Below are positions 43,963 to 51,670 of a stretch of 64,000 nucleotides of DNA, piece after piece. The notes under the pieces are model-generated. The model was not told where the DNA came from. It did not search any database and saw nothing but the letters and a program-made list of their open reading frames with translations. A program made the position numbers and the translations under genes. The first letter of the stretch is position 1. Each line of letters starts with the position of its first letter. This stretch comes from Bacteroidota bacterium (GTDB taxonomy: Bacteria > Bacteroidota > Bacteroidia > Chitinophagales > Chitinophagaceae), in contig JAFDYG010000457.1 in the NCBI GenBank assembly GCA_018267545.1, positions 48,419-112,418 of the forward strand, given 5' to 3'.

Positions 43963-44148
43963 CTAACCCATGCCGCACGCAGGGCAGCTATCCGGATAAG
44001 TTGTTTGAGGTGTGGTCTGTTCGGTCTTTTTCTTTTCGGCTTCGGCCTTTTTCTGCTCGGCCGTCAGGTGCTCCTTGTGACAGGAAGAAACTGCCTGGAC
44101 GGTCATGCCTAAGACGATGGCGCTCAGCAAGGTTTTCGATAGTTTCAT
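43963..44148 (-). CDS. Candidate MNIO-class RiPP precursor (lipoprotein-like, CPAC end)
   Basis: A 61-residue protein from the ATG at 44148. Residues 1-22 form a signal sequence with a lipobox-like AVSSC (Cys23). A Lys/Glu/Ala-rich spacer (about 24-45) and a Thr/Pro/Gln stretch follow. The peptide ends SCPACGMG with Cys55 and Cys58. The gene is 23 bases upstream of the DUF692 enzyme gene (from its GTG start at 43939). Two Cys close to the end of a short secreted peptide beside a DUF692 enzyme is the layout of chryseobasin- and bufferin-type systems. It resembles the ChrA precursor as I remember it, which I cannot check. The modification and role are unproven. Confidence 0.75.
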   Translation of the reverse strand: MKLSKTLLSAIVLGMTVQAVSSCHKEHLTAEQKKAEAEKKKTEQTTPQTTYPDSCPACGMG

Positions 44149-44312
44149 GTCAGTGTTTTTTATGGGAGGTTTCTTACGCTGACAAGAGAGCGGGGACAAA
44201 CGTGGCATCGGCGGTCAAAATTTTCCGGCCCGCGGCCTGCCGCCGCAAAATCCACCGCATTCGGGGATTGTCCGGCCTTGTCTTTTCCAGGAATTTTGTC
44301 AAAAAGATCGAT

Positions 44313-44515
44313 ATGATGCTCAGGCTGATGGATGGATATGAAACGATGTTTTGGCTGCTCGACCAGACCAGGGCCGTGCACTTCGTGATGGCGGCGGAAA
44401 TCGATGGCCGGGCCCCTGAAACCCGCTTTCTTTCGAGTGGAGGGCTGCCGGATTCCGCTGCGGATACGTCCCAATGACCTGCCAGGCAGGCTTTCCGGGT
44501 TCAGCTGGTCGTCAA
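44313..44515 (+). pseudogene. Remnant of a condensation-domain/acyltransferase-like gene
   Basis: From ATG 44313 the frame reads MDGYETMFWLLDQTRAVHFV then MAAEIDGRAP, the typical start of condensation-domain acyltransferases (PapA-like). The frame ends at TGA 44475. In another frame the next similar part appears: PAFFRVEGCRIPLRIRP (about 44420-44480). The block between (the part containing the usual ALxxLxxRHPLL) is missing. This looks like an internally deleted, frameshifted relic. A strong terminator at 44549 still follows in the plus direction. Evidence is by motif recall only. Confidence 0.5.
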
Positions 44516-44548
44516 ATAGTTTCTCATTTCAGCCGTCGCATGATCGCC

Positions 44549-44574
44549 GGGCCCCCGTTTGGGGGCCCTTTTTT
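44549..44574 (+). terminator. Strong rho-independent terminator
   Basis: GGGCCCCC (44549-44556), loop GTTT, GGGGGCCC (44561-44568), then TTTTTT and further T-rich bases. It follows the condensation-domain relic and insulates the sigma factor operon downstream. Confidence 0.9.
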
Positions 44575-44597
44575 ATTTATTTTTAAAAAAACTTTCG

Positions 44598-44634
44598 GGA
44601 ACCTTGTAACCATTTTGCCCTTTGGCAGTAATCC
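44598..44634 (+). promoter_or_regulatory. Candidate ECF-type promoter of the sigma/anti-sigma operon
   Basis: GGGAACCTTGTAACC (about 44597-44611) as a -35 region with the ECF-typical GAAC/GTAAC, a 16-17-base spacer and GTAATCC (44628-44634). About 27 bases remain before the GTG of the sigma gene. ECF operons in Bacteroidota often control themselves through such a site. Confidence 0.4.
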
Positions 44635-44661
44635 TAATAGAAACCAATTAACTTTTCCCTG

Positions 44662-45204
44662 GTGCCGGAACTATCTGACGAAAAAATAATGCTGCTGGTA
44701 AAAGAAGGTCATCTCTCGGAGCTAACCGAGCTGTTCGACCGTTATCACGTGCCGCTGTATAATTTTTTCCTTCGGCTCACGATGGACCGCGCCACGAGCG
44801 AGGATTTGACCCAAAGCTTGTTTTACCGCATAATCCGGTACCGGCAGAGCTACCAGCCGGGGCAGGGAACGTTCCGCTCATGGGTGTATCGTATGGCTCG
44901 CAACATCCACGCCGATTTCTGCAAGCAGCAGAAGCAGGCGCCGCAGCGGCCCATCGACCCCGATGAAGCGGACCTAAGCCTGGCGGATCATTCCGCGGGA
45001 TATGCGGAGGCCGACTACCAGCGGCTGGATGAAGCCCTGGCCCTGCTGCCTTCCGAACAGCGGGAGATCCTGGTCCTGAGCCGCTACCAGGGATTGAAAT
45101 ACGAAGAGATCTCGAAAATCAAGGATATATCGGTTTCGGCGATCAAGGTCCAGGTCTACCGGGCCATCCGACAGCTGAGAAGCCTTTATTTTAAACAATC
45201 ATAG
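44662..45204 (+). CDS. ECF RNA polymerase sigma factor
   Basis: A 180-residue sigma-70 factor starting at GTG 44662. Region 2 is at about 18-85 (LFDRYHVPLYNFFLRLT, SEDLTQSLFYRIIRYR, FRSWVYRMARNIHADF). Region 4 is at about 120-175 (LLPSEQREILVLSRYQGLKY, then EEISKIKDISVSAIKVQVYR). It lacks any extra C-terminal domain, so it relies on a separate anti-sigma factor, the next gene. The stop TAG (45202-45204) overlaps a GTG (45204), showing translational coupling. Likely targets are its own operon, including the two secreted DUF4097-like proteins downstream. Confidence 0.95.
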   Translation: MPELSDEKIMLLVKEGHLSELTELFDRYHVPLYNFFLRLTMDRATSEDLTQSLFYRIIRYRQSYQPGQGTFRSWVYRMARNIHADFCKQQKQAPQRPIDPDEADLSLADHSAGYAEADYQRLDEALALLPSEQREILVLSRYQGLKYEEISKIKDISVSAIKVQVYRAIRQLRSLYFKQS

Positions 45205-45212
45205 TGAAGCGT

Positions 45213-46106
45213 ATGCATTGCAAAGAAGTACAAGCCGTTTTGATTGAATACCTCGACCAGTCGCTGGATGCAGGCGTAGCCGCTGTGGTAGCCAGGCATC
45301 TGGAAGACTGTACCGCCTGCCAGCGGGAAGCAGCCGAGATGCGGGAGCTGCTGGTGGCGATGAAGAATACCCCTCTCGAAATGCCTACGAATGCCCTGCG
45401 GGAGAATTTCAATACGCTCTTGCAATCGGAGCTGAATATGGTCACCATGACCAATCTACTCGAAGACGAAGACCCCGAAAATGCGCAATCGAAGAGCCGC
45501 CAGCGCGGGGGTCAGGATTCCCAGGAACAGGGCAAGCTGCGGAGCCTGTCCGCCGGCGGCCTCGGAAGCATCTCCGCCGGAAACCTCGGGGGCATCCTTT
45601 GGAAAGCTGCAGCAGCCGTCATCCTGCTCGTCGGAGGGGCCTGGCTCGGCGCGGCCTACCAGGCCAATAAGGACAAGGGCCCCAATGAGATCGTCAACTT
45701 ACAAAAGGAAGTCAAGGAGATGAAGCAGGTCCTGCTCTTTTCTCTCATCGACGACGAATCGGCCAGCCAGCGGATCAAGGCCGTGAGCTATGCCGAAGAG
45801 ATGACCAATCCTGACCAGGCTGTCATCGACGCCCTGATGAATACGCTCAACAACGACAAGAACGCCAACGTACGGCTGGCATCCTTATATTCCCTGGCCA
45901 GGTGGGCCGACAACAGGACGGTGCGTGACTCGCTGGTCGTATCACTGGGCAGGCAGACCGAACCGATCGTACAGATCGTGCTGATCAATCTGCTGGCGGA
46001 GAAGCGTGAACGCCGGGCCATCGACCCAATGAAGGCCATCCTTTCAAACGGCAAAGCGCTGAAAGAAGTAAAGGAAGCCGCACAAAGAGGTCTCAAAGTA
46101 CTGTAA
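45213..46106 (+). CDS. Anti-sigma factor with zinc-finger start and HEAT repeats
   Basis: A 297-residue membrane protein from ATG 45213 (a GTG at 45204 would add three residues). The cytoplasmic N-terminus has the zf-HC2 anti-sigma pattern MHCKEVQAVLIEYLDQSLD with HLEDCTACQREAAEM (His and two Cys). A Gly/Ser-rich linker leads to one membrane helix (about 132-150, AAAAVILLVGGAWLGAAYQA). The outside part ends in HEAT-like helical repeats (about 185-297, with VIDALMNTLNNDKNANVRLA). It probably holds the upstream sigma factor at the membrane; the HEAT part would sense or bind a signal in the periplasm. Confidence 0.9.
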   Translation: MHCKEVQAVLIEYLDQSLDAGVAAVVARHLEDCTACQREAAEMRELLVAMKNTPLEMPTNALRENFNTLLQSELNMVTMTNLLEDEDPENAQSKSRQRGGQDSQEQGKLRSLSAGGLGSISAGNLGGILWKAAAAVILLVGGAWLGAAYQANKDKGPNEIVNLQKEVKEMKQVLLFSLIDDESASQRIKAVSYAEEMTNPDQAVIDALMNTLNNDKNANVRLASLYSLARWADNRTVRDSLVVSLGRQTEPIVQIVLINLLAEKRERRAIDPMKAILSNGKALKEVKEAAQRGLKVL

Positions 46107-46189
46107 CAAACACAAATTTATAAACAGATGTTTCCAGCAGGTAGAACCGGTCTACCAGCCCGACATCCCCTTGCTTAAACTTTAAAAAC

Positions 46190-46969
46190 ATGAACAAAAT
46201 GAAGTATATCTTTTCTCTGCTCGCATTACTGGCTATCGTGAATTGGGCCTCCGCGCAGGAATTCAAGGTGGCGGCCTCCAACACGAAGGAAGCCAAGCTG
46301 ACCCTCCAGGACTTCAATGGCGACCTGCCCATCGAAGGCTATAACGGCAATGAGATCATCGTCACGTCTACCCACGGCAAATTCGAAGCTCCCGAAAGGG
46401 CCAAGGGTCTCAAGCCTCTCTACGGCGGCGGCACCGACAATACGGGTATCGGTCTTTTCATGGAAAAAAATGGAAATGCGGTCACCCTTCGCTGCCTCGT
46501 TCCCTTCACTCAATCGTCGGGCTACAAGATCAAGGTTCCCGAGAACATGGCGCTGATGATAGCAAGAGATTGTCCGCGCGGAGGCGAAACCACCGTTCAG
46601 AACATGAAAAACGAGATCGAATTCAACGGCTGTCATGAAATCAACCTGAAGAACGTATCCGGCCCCCTCGTCATCTCGACAATCAGCGGCGGTGTCGGCG
46701 TCGTCTTCAGCGAGATCAATAAAGATAAGCCCACCTCGATCTCGGCCGTCAGCGGTGAGGTAGACGTCACGTTGCCCGCCAAGGCTGCGGTCGACCTCGA
46801 AATGAGCACGGTATCCGGGAATATGTATTCCGACTTCGACATCCCGAGCCCTGCCAGCAAGGACATGCGGCGCGTTGGTGGAAGCGGTATCAAGACCCAG
46901 CTCAACGGCGGAGGCACGACTCTCAAGCTGCGTAATATCAGCGGGAACATCTACCTGCGGAAAGGATAA
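46190..46969 (+). CDS. Secreted DUF4097-like beta protein (first of pair)
   Basis: A 259-residue protein with a signal peptide (about 1-22, ending SAQ) and a mature beta-helix-like domain of the DUF4097/putative adhesin type. Typical rung phrases are FNGDLPIEGYNGNEIIVTST, ISTISGGVGVVF, SAVSGEVDVTLP, STVSGNMYSDF and LRNISGNIYLRK. Its surface location and function are unknown; these proteins are often regulated by ECF factors. It is the third gene of the sigma/anti-sigma operon, followed by a paralogue. Confidence 0.85.
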   Translation: MNKMKYIFSLLALLAIVNWASAQEFKVAASNTKEAKLTLQDFNGDLPIEGYNGNEIIVTSTHGKFEAPERAKGLKPLYGGGTDNTGIGLFMEKNGNAVTLRCLVPFTQSSGYKIKVPENMALMIARDCPRGGETTVQNMKNEIEFNGCHEINLKNVSGPLVISTISGGVGVVFSEINKDKPTSISAVSGEVDVTLPAKAAVDLEMSTVSGNMYSDFDIPSPASKDMRRVGGSGIKTQLNGGGTTLKLRNISGNIYLRKG

Positions 46970-46999
46970 AAAATAGCCCAACTATAAAAACTCTCCATC

Positions 47000-47665
47000 A
47001 TGAAAAATAGATTACTTCTCATACTGCTGCTCGGCATCGGCCTGCTGCCAGCCAGCGCCCAGAAGACCGTCGAGAAACACTTCGAGTTCTCCCCCAGCGG
47101 TCTCGTACACATGAACTTCCAGATCTCCGACTCCATCCGTATCCTGACCTGGAAGAAAAACGAGGTGTACATAAAAAGCAGCATCAATGTAAACGACAAC
47201 CAGAACAACGACGACTATAAGATGGTCTTCGATCAGTCCGGCAACACCATCAACGTTTCGGCCAAGCTGGATTTCAAGTGCAAGGACAGCACCCACAAGA
47301 AAAATTGCAATTGCTGCTGCTGCACCGAAAGCGAGATATTCCACACGGTCTATATACCCGAAAATGCAGACTTCTCCGTAGAAACGATCAACGGCAATAT
47401 CGTGATCACCGGCAACACGGCCGAGATCAGGGCTAAGAGCATCAGCGGTTTTATCGACCTGGCCATCGAGCCGCAGCGTAAGGCCGACGTCAAGCTGCGG
47501 ACGATCACCGGCACCATGTATTCGAATATCGAGCTGAGCTCTACGTCCCGGCGGATCAAGCAGGTCGGCGGTGGTTCGGTCAGCGCGGAACTAAATGGAG
47601 GCGGTGGAAAAGTAATAGACCTGCAGACGATCAGCGGAAACATCTTCTTTCGCAAAGAGGGGTAA
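47000..47665 (+). CDS. Secreted DUF4097-like beta protein with a Cys-rich insert
   Basis: A 221-residue paralogue of the preceding protein, with a signal peptide (about 1-20) and the same rungs (VETINGNIVITG, KSISGFIDLAI, RTITGTMYSNIE, QTISGNIFFRKEG). It differs by a compact Cys cluster near residues 94-108 (CKDSTHKKNCNCCCCTES): six Cys and one His within 17 residues, which could bind a metal or form a disulfide knot. It ends the operon; a bidirectional terminator follows. Confidence 0.85.
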   Translation: MKNRLLLILLLGIGLLPASAQKTVEKHFEFSPSGLVHMNFQISDSIRILTWKKNEVYIKSSINVNDNQNNDDYKMVFDQSGNTINVSAKLDFKCKDSTHKKNCNCCCCTESEIFHTVYIPENADFSVETINGNIVITGNTAEIRAKSISGFIDLAIEPQRKADVKLRTITGTMYSNIELSSTSRRIKQVGGGSVSAELNGGGGKVIDLQTISGNIFFRKEG

Positions 47666-47723
47666 TATGTGGGCTCCGCCCAATTAAACCCTGGTGAAAG
47701 TTTACGTTTACTATTTGGTTTCT

Positions 47724-47749
47724 AATAACCCGCTTTCCAGCGGGTTATT
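47724..47749. terminator. Bidirectional terminator
   Basis: AATAACCCGC (47724-47733), loop of 6, GCGGGTTATT (47740-47749), followed by GTTTT on the plus strand and A/T-rich on the minus side. It serves the convergent sigma operon and DUF3857 genes; the stop codon of the latter is inside the stem. Confidence 0.85.
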
Positions 47750-49640
47750 GTTTTACAAGGGCTAACTGCCGGATGCCTTCGCGGTGGACGAGGTTGAAGA
47801 ATCGGACCAATCGCGGCCAATCCGCTGCCGGATAGAGGCCTTTGTGCTCGGTAAACCAGCATACGATTCTAAACGTCCTGTCCTTCTCATCGAAGGTGCT
47901 TCTGATCCGGTAGCTGCCACAAGGACAGGAATAGGTGGCGGTAAATGCATTGCCTTCGGGAGTATAGCCTTCCGGAATGGTCAGCTCCAGCGAGTCGAAT
48001 TCTTCATAGGAGGCAGATAGCTGAATATCGTGCGCACGGGACGGCATTTCGGTAAGACCGTTGATGCGTTTGAAGAAATAGCCAGGAGATATCAGGAGTC
48101 TCGAGCCGGCAGTAACGGCAAAATGTTCCGCGGATAAGCTGATCGTCTCCCGGATGCTGGGGATAGCTGCTGAATCCGCGATATAGCTCAGGTCTTTGAT
48201 CAACCCGTTGGGAATGCCAAGCGACTGCTGCCGGAGGCTCATTTGTTCCCGTTTGGCGGTTTGTCCGATGTACGACCGAAGCGCGTCCTGTTCCAGGCCC
48301 GAATAATCGTAGATCAATTGCGCTTCTAAATTCCCGTCTGCGCTGAGCGTCCCTTTTACGTGCCGCAAGAAACGATTCTCATGAACACCATAAACCGGCG
48401 TGTGGACGACCTGGCCGCCGGAAGGACTCAGCAGCAGCGCGTCTTTGTCGGAGGTGGCCGAACTGAGATAGCCCGCGGGCAGTATCGGGCTGGTGCATTC
48501 CAGCCAGATGGAATCCTGGCCGGTAAAAGCCACGGCGATGGCGTGGTTGAACTGCGGACAAACAAAAGACGTATCCATCGGCGGCGCAACACCCGCCCGT
48601 ATCAGGACGGTAGCGCCACGGATGCCCGCTTCTTTTAACAGCGCGACCATATAATTCGCCAGCGCCTTACAGTCACCATATCGCTTTGTATACACATAGC
48701 TGGCGTCGAAGGGCTGCCAGCCGCCGATCCCCAGCTCGACGCCGACATAATGCGTATTCTGCTGCAGCCAGCGGTAGAGAACGGCGATCTTCCGCCGCTC
48801 GTCGCCAAGGCCATCCACCAGCTGGTGGACTTGTTTTCGCGCCTCATCGGGCAGCCGGTCCCGTCCCACGTAAAGCGAGCCGGCAAACTTGCCGAGGTCT
48901 TCCCAGGAATTAAGATGTCCCTTATAGCCTTCCAGCTCGAAGTCGGCGGGTGTCAGCCGGATGCGGGCGGCCTGATCGAACCAGGCGGGCTCGTAGAGTT
49001 CTTCAGGGAGCACACAGCGTCCCCGGATTGACCAGTAAATCGTTCTCGTGCTTTTCTCTTCGGAGATGTCGGGTTTATCGGGACACCGGTAGGCCTTGTA
49101 CCGGAGGGGGTAATTCACCGGAGCTCCGACGGTCAGGCTCGCCGATTCTACCGAGACGTTACGAGCCGGCTGGGGCTGCCATTCGGGGAGCATGAAGAGT
49201 CCATTGGTTTCGACCACTTCCTCGTATTCGATCGAGTAAGGATAGCTGCGGCAGCTGAAAGGATAGTATTTAATACGGGTATCGCTCATCAGGATACCGG
49301 CGCCTTCGGCATTCCAGTCCTGCATGTCGCCCTTCTTTATCTTCCTCAGCACTCGTCCGTCTGCGTCGTAGAGCGTCGCGGTCGCGCTTACGAGATCGTG
49401 GAATTTATCATAGAAGGTATGGACGGAGCCGTATATATCCCCCCGGCTATTCAGGATCGTATACACATAGTGCCGGTAGAGCCTGGCCTTGCGGGGGGAG
49501 ACGATCTCGATCTGCTCCTGGTCCTGACGGACGACCATCACTGCGTCCCTCTTTAGCGAATCGGGGATCGGGACCGCGGGCTGTGAGACCGCATGCAGGG
49601 ACAGCAAAAGGGCCAGGCAAATCAATCGTGCAGTCCTCAT
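47745..49640 (-). CDS. DUF3857 and transglutaminase-like protein (intact triad)
   Basis: A 631-residue secreted protein with a signal peptide (about 1-20). An N-terminal DUF3857 beta domain (about 30-250) carries YRHYVYTILNSRGDIYG and YSIEYEEVVETNGL. A transglutaminase-like core (about 260-400) follows with KRYGDCKALANYMVALLKEA (Cys about 330) and FNHAIAVAF (His about 370). A C-terminal beta domain of the DUF3858 type ends the protein. The Asp of the triad is probably the following acidic residue near WLECTS. It may process or crosslink periplasmic proteins. Its start overlaps the stop of the upstream paralogue by four bases (ATGA), so the two are translationally coupled. Confidence 0.9.
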   Translation of the reverse strand: MRTARLICLALLLSLHAVSQPAVPIPDSLKRDAVMVVRQDQEQIEIVSPRKARLYRHYVYTILNSRGDIYGSVHTFYDKFHDLVSATATLYDADGRVLRKIKKGDMQDWNAEGAGILMSDTRIKYYPFSCRSYPYSIEYEEVVETNGLFMLPEWQPQPARNVSVESASLTVGAPVNYPLRYKAYRCPDKPDISEEKSTRTIYWSIRGRCVLPEELYEPAWFDQAARIRLTPADFELEGYKGHLNSWEDLGKFAGSLYVGRDRLPDEARKQVHQLVDGLGDERRKIAVLYRWLQQNTHYVGVELGIGGWQPFDASYVYTKRYGDCKALANYMVALLKEAGIRGATVLIRAGVAPPMDTSFVCPQFNHAIAVAFTGQDSIWLECTSPILPAGYLSSATSDKDALLLSPSGGQVVHTPVYGVHENRFLRHVKGTLSADGNLEAQLIYDYSGLEQDALRSYIGQTAKREQMSLRQQSLGIPNGLIKDLSYIADSAAIPSIRETISLSAEHFAVTAGSRLLISPGYFFKRINGLTEMPSRAHDIQLSASYEEFDSLELTIPEGYTPEGNAFTATYSCPCGSYRIRSTFDEKDRTFRIVCWFTEHKGLYPAADWPRLVRFFNLVHREGIRQLALVKQ

Positions 49641-51577
49641 TGGTCGAGCTTTTTAAAGATGATGGGTTCCTTTTCTTTGTTGGCAATAGTCGTAAAAAAG
49701 CTCCTCAGACCCGAATACTCTTCCGGCTGGAACACCGCCCTGTTCAGCTGCAGGTGAACCTGAAAATGAATGACCGGGCCGTCCTGGCTGATCAGGTATT
49801 CGAAGAAGCCGCTGCTATCGTCGATCAGTATCCGCTGTGATTTCGGGAGCTGTTCGACCGCATATCCTTTCGGCACTTCCATCGAAAGCACGTACGAATT
49901 GTCAATGCAAAAAGGCATCTCTACAGGATAGTGCCGCTCCGTCGCGACAAAAGGGCTGCTGTTGAACCGCTCGTGCATGATGGGATTGAGATAAAACCGC
50001 TTTTGCGTAAATCGATACTTCATGTCGTAGTGCCAGGTGACCGCCGCTTCGGGTACGTCGAGGGAATCGAAACCCGCGCCGTCCATCTGCTTGAAGTCGG
50101 CCATCTGTCTGCGGAGGTTTTCGAGAAAGGATGCGGGGCCACTCTTCTTCAATTGATTCCGAAGATTCATCGATTCGAAGACGCCTGCTCTCCGCGTATA
50201 GGTACCTGTATAGCCGCTATCCGAATTGACCAGCACGACCACCGTGTGACGGCTTTCTTTGATCGAATCGGGCAGCAGGGTAATGCGGTCGTGGGTGGAA
50301 TCGATGGCCCTGCCCCAGCCATTGTAGCAAAGCTCGGGCAGCTGGCCGAAACCCAGATAGGGTTTGGAAGCATCCAGCAGGTATTGCTTTCCGTCCAGCA
50401 TCACGCGGGTGACGACATAATTGTATTCGCTGATCAGCGGATATCCGTCGTGCGCATAGCCATTGGCCCTCGAGCTAAGGATGACGGGCGCTGCATCCAG
50501 CCCCTGATGACGGCAAAGGGCCGTGAGCAGGAGATTGATATCTGCGATCGAATTTCCTTTTCGGTCGTCCCAGGTTTTTTTGATCGGCTGCGAGAGATAA
50601 ATGCGTTCGTTCTGTATACAGGTGAATCGGTCGCGGACATAGGCATAGAGCCGGTGAAGGGCGTCGGCAGGTCCGGCCGCGCCGGCGGTGATGCGTTTCA
50701 CCTCGTCGTCCATCCATCGATTGTGGTCGTCCAGCGCGGCGCCGAAGTAGTCGTTTTTCAGCAGCTCGTGCGTCAACTGGGGCCAGGTCGTCGAATATGT
50801 TTTTCTATAGCCGTTTTGCTGCACCGAGGCCAGCTGGAACTCGATCAGGCTGAGGTGATTTTTGAGCGTCGTCGTATAGGGTTCCGCCTTTTCCAGGGGC
50901 GGCACGTCCTGTATGGCCCAGATCCGGCGTATGACCTGGTTACCGTCATAGACAATGGTCGAGTCCACGACGAATTTTTGGTGTCCCTGGGAGCGAACGG
51001 CAAAATCATACAGGCGGGGAACGGAGATATCGTATTCGCTCCAGCGCTCCGGGTAGTTCCCCTGGAAATGCCAGCTGGGTATAAAGTTGATGCCGGGATA
51101 GAGTATGCGGTAGCTGTATTCGATGATCGACCCCTCTTTTGCATTGGGGAAGGCTACCTTCTCGATCTCATATTCAGCATTCTTCTCCGTGAAGATATTG
51201 GTCTTGTCGAGCCTGGTGACCGAGACGCTGCCATTCTCCAGATTATAGGTCGCGCCTTTGAACTCGTCGATCATGGCATCGCCCTTCCGGGAATTGGAAA
51301 GGGTCAGCGAAGCAAGGCGGAGGGCATCGTGGCGCAGAATGAGGATACGGGCGTGTTTTTCATAAACGACGCCGAGCCTGCCCGAGTGATAGGTATCGTC
51401 GAATCTAACCTGGCCGTGGTCGAATAGGACGACGGCCGCAGCGCTATCCTGTGTGGTAAAGCTTTCCGCGGGCACCGATCCGAATGTCATGTCGGGACGC
51501 CCCGTCTGCGCATCGAGCGGCGAAGAAGATAGGAAGATGAGGCCGGCTATCAAAAGGAGAGCAGCAGTACGCTTCAT
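49637..51577 (-). CDS. DUF3857 and transglutaminase-like protein without catalytic Cys
   Basis: A 646-residue paralogue of the following gene, with a signal peptide (about 1-23), a DUF3857 domain (about 60-280) and a transglutaminase-like fold (about 290-420). Where an active enzyme has GxC, it reads KGNSIADINLLLTALCRHQG, so the Cys is Ser, and the catalytic His position reads YNYVVTRV. The Asp position LLDAS is kept. It is therefore probably inactive as an enzyme and may regulate or support the active paralogue encoded downstream. It is divergent from the helicase gene at 51671. Confidence 0.87.
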   Translation of the reverse strand: MKRTAALLLIAGLIFLSSSPLDAQTGRPDMTFGSVPAESFTTQDSAAAVVLFDHGQVRFDDTYHSGRLGVVYEKHARILILRHDALRLASLTLSNSRKGDAMIDEFKGATYNLENGSVSVTRLDKTNIFTEKNAEYEIEKVAFPNAKEGSIIEYSYRILYPGINFIPSWHFQGNYPERWSEYDISVPRLYDFAVRSQGHQKFVVDSTIVYDGNQVIRRIWAIQDVPPLEKAEPYTTTLKNHLSLIEFQLASVQQNGYRKTYSTTWPQLTHELLKNDYFGAALDDHNRWMDDEVKRITAGAAGPADALHRLYAYVRDRFTCIQNERIYLSQPIKKTWDDRKGNSIADINLLLTALCRHQGLDAAPVILSSRANGYAHDGYPLISEYNYVVTRVMLDGKQYLLDASKPYLGFGQLPELCYNGWGRAIDSTHDRITLLPDSIKESRHTVVVLVNSDSGYTGTYTRRAGVFESMNLRNQLKKSGPASFLENLRRQMADFKQMDGAGFDSLDVPEAAVTWHYDMKYRFTQKRFYLNPIMHERFNSSPFVATERHYPVEMPFCIDNSYVLSMEVPKGYAVEQLPKSQRILIDDSSGFFEYLISQDGPVIHFQVHLQLNRAVFQPEEYSGLRSFFTTIANKEKEPIIFKKLDQ

Positions 51578-51658
51578 CGGTTTATGGTTAATTTGCTACC
51601 GAAAAGTAACGCAATTCCACGGGGGCTGTTCGTTAATGATCGTTAACAAACGGGGCCG

Positions 51659-51666
51659 TATCTTTG
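51659..51666 (+). promoter_or_regulatory. TAnnTTTG element before the helicase gene
   Basis: TATCTTTG matches TAnnTTTG exactly and ends 4 bases before the ATG at 51671. The expected TTG partner is weak (TTAATG region near 51633-51638). If used, the mRNA would be leaderless. Confidence 0.5.
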
Positions 51667-51670
51667 CCGG

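Noticed and set aside
43812-44477. Long plus-strand frame of 221 codons
   Set aside because: Most of it lies opposite the precursor and DUF692 genes and reads as random Arg/Ser-rich sequence. Only the 3' part from 44313 looks like a real, decayed gene.
49931-51427. Plus-strand frame of 498 codons
   Set aside because: Shadow of the DUF3857 gene on the minus strand, caused by its codon pattern.
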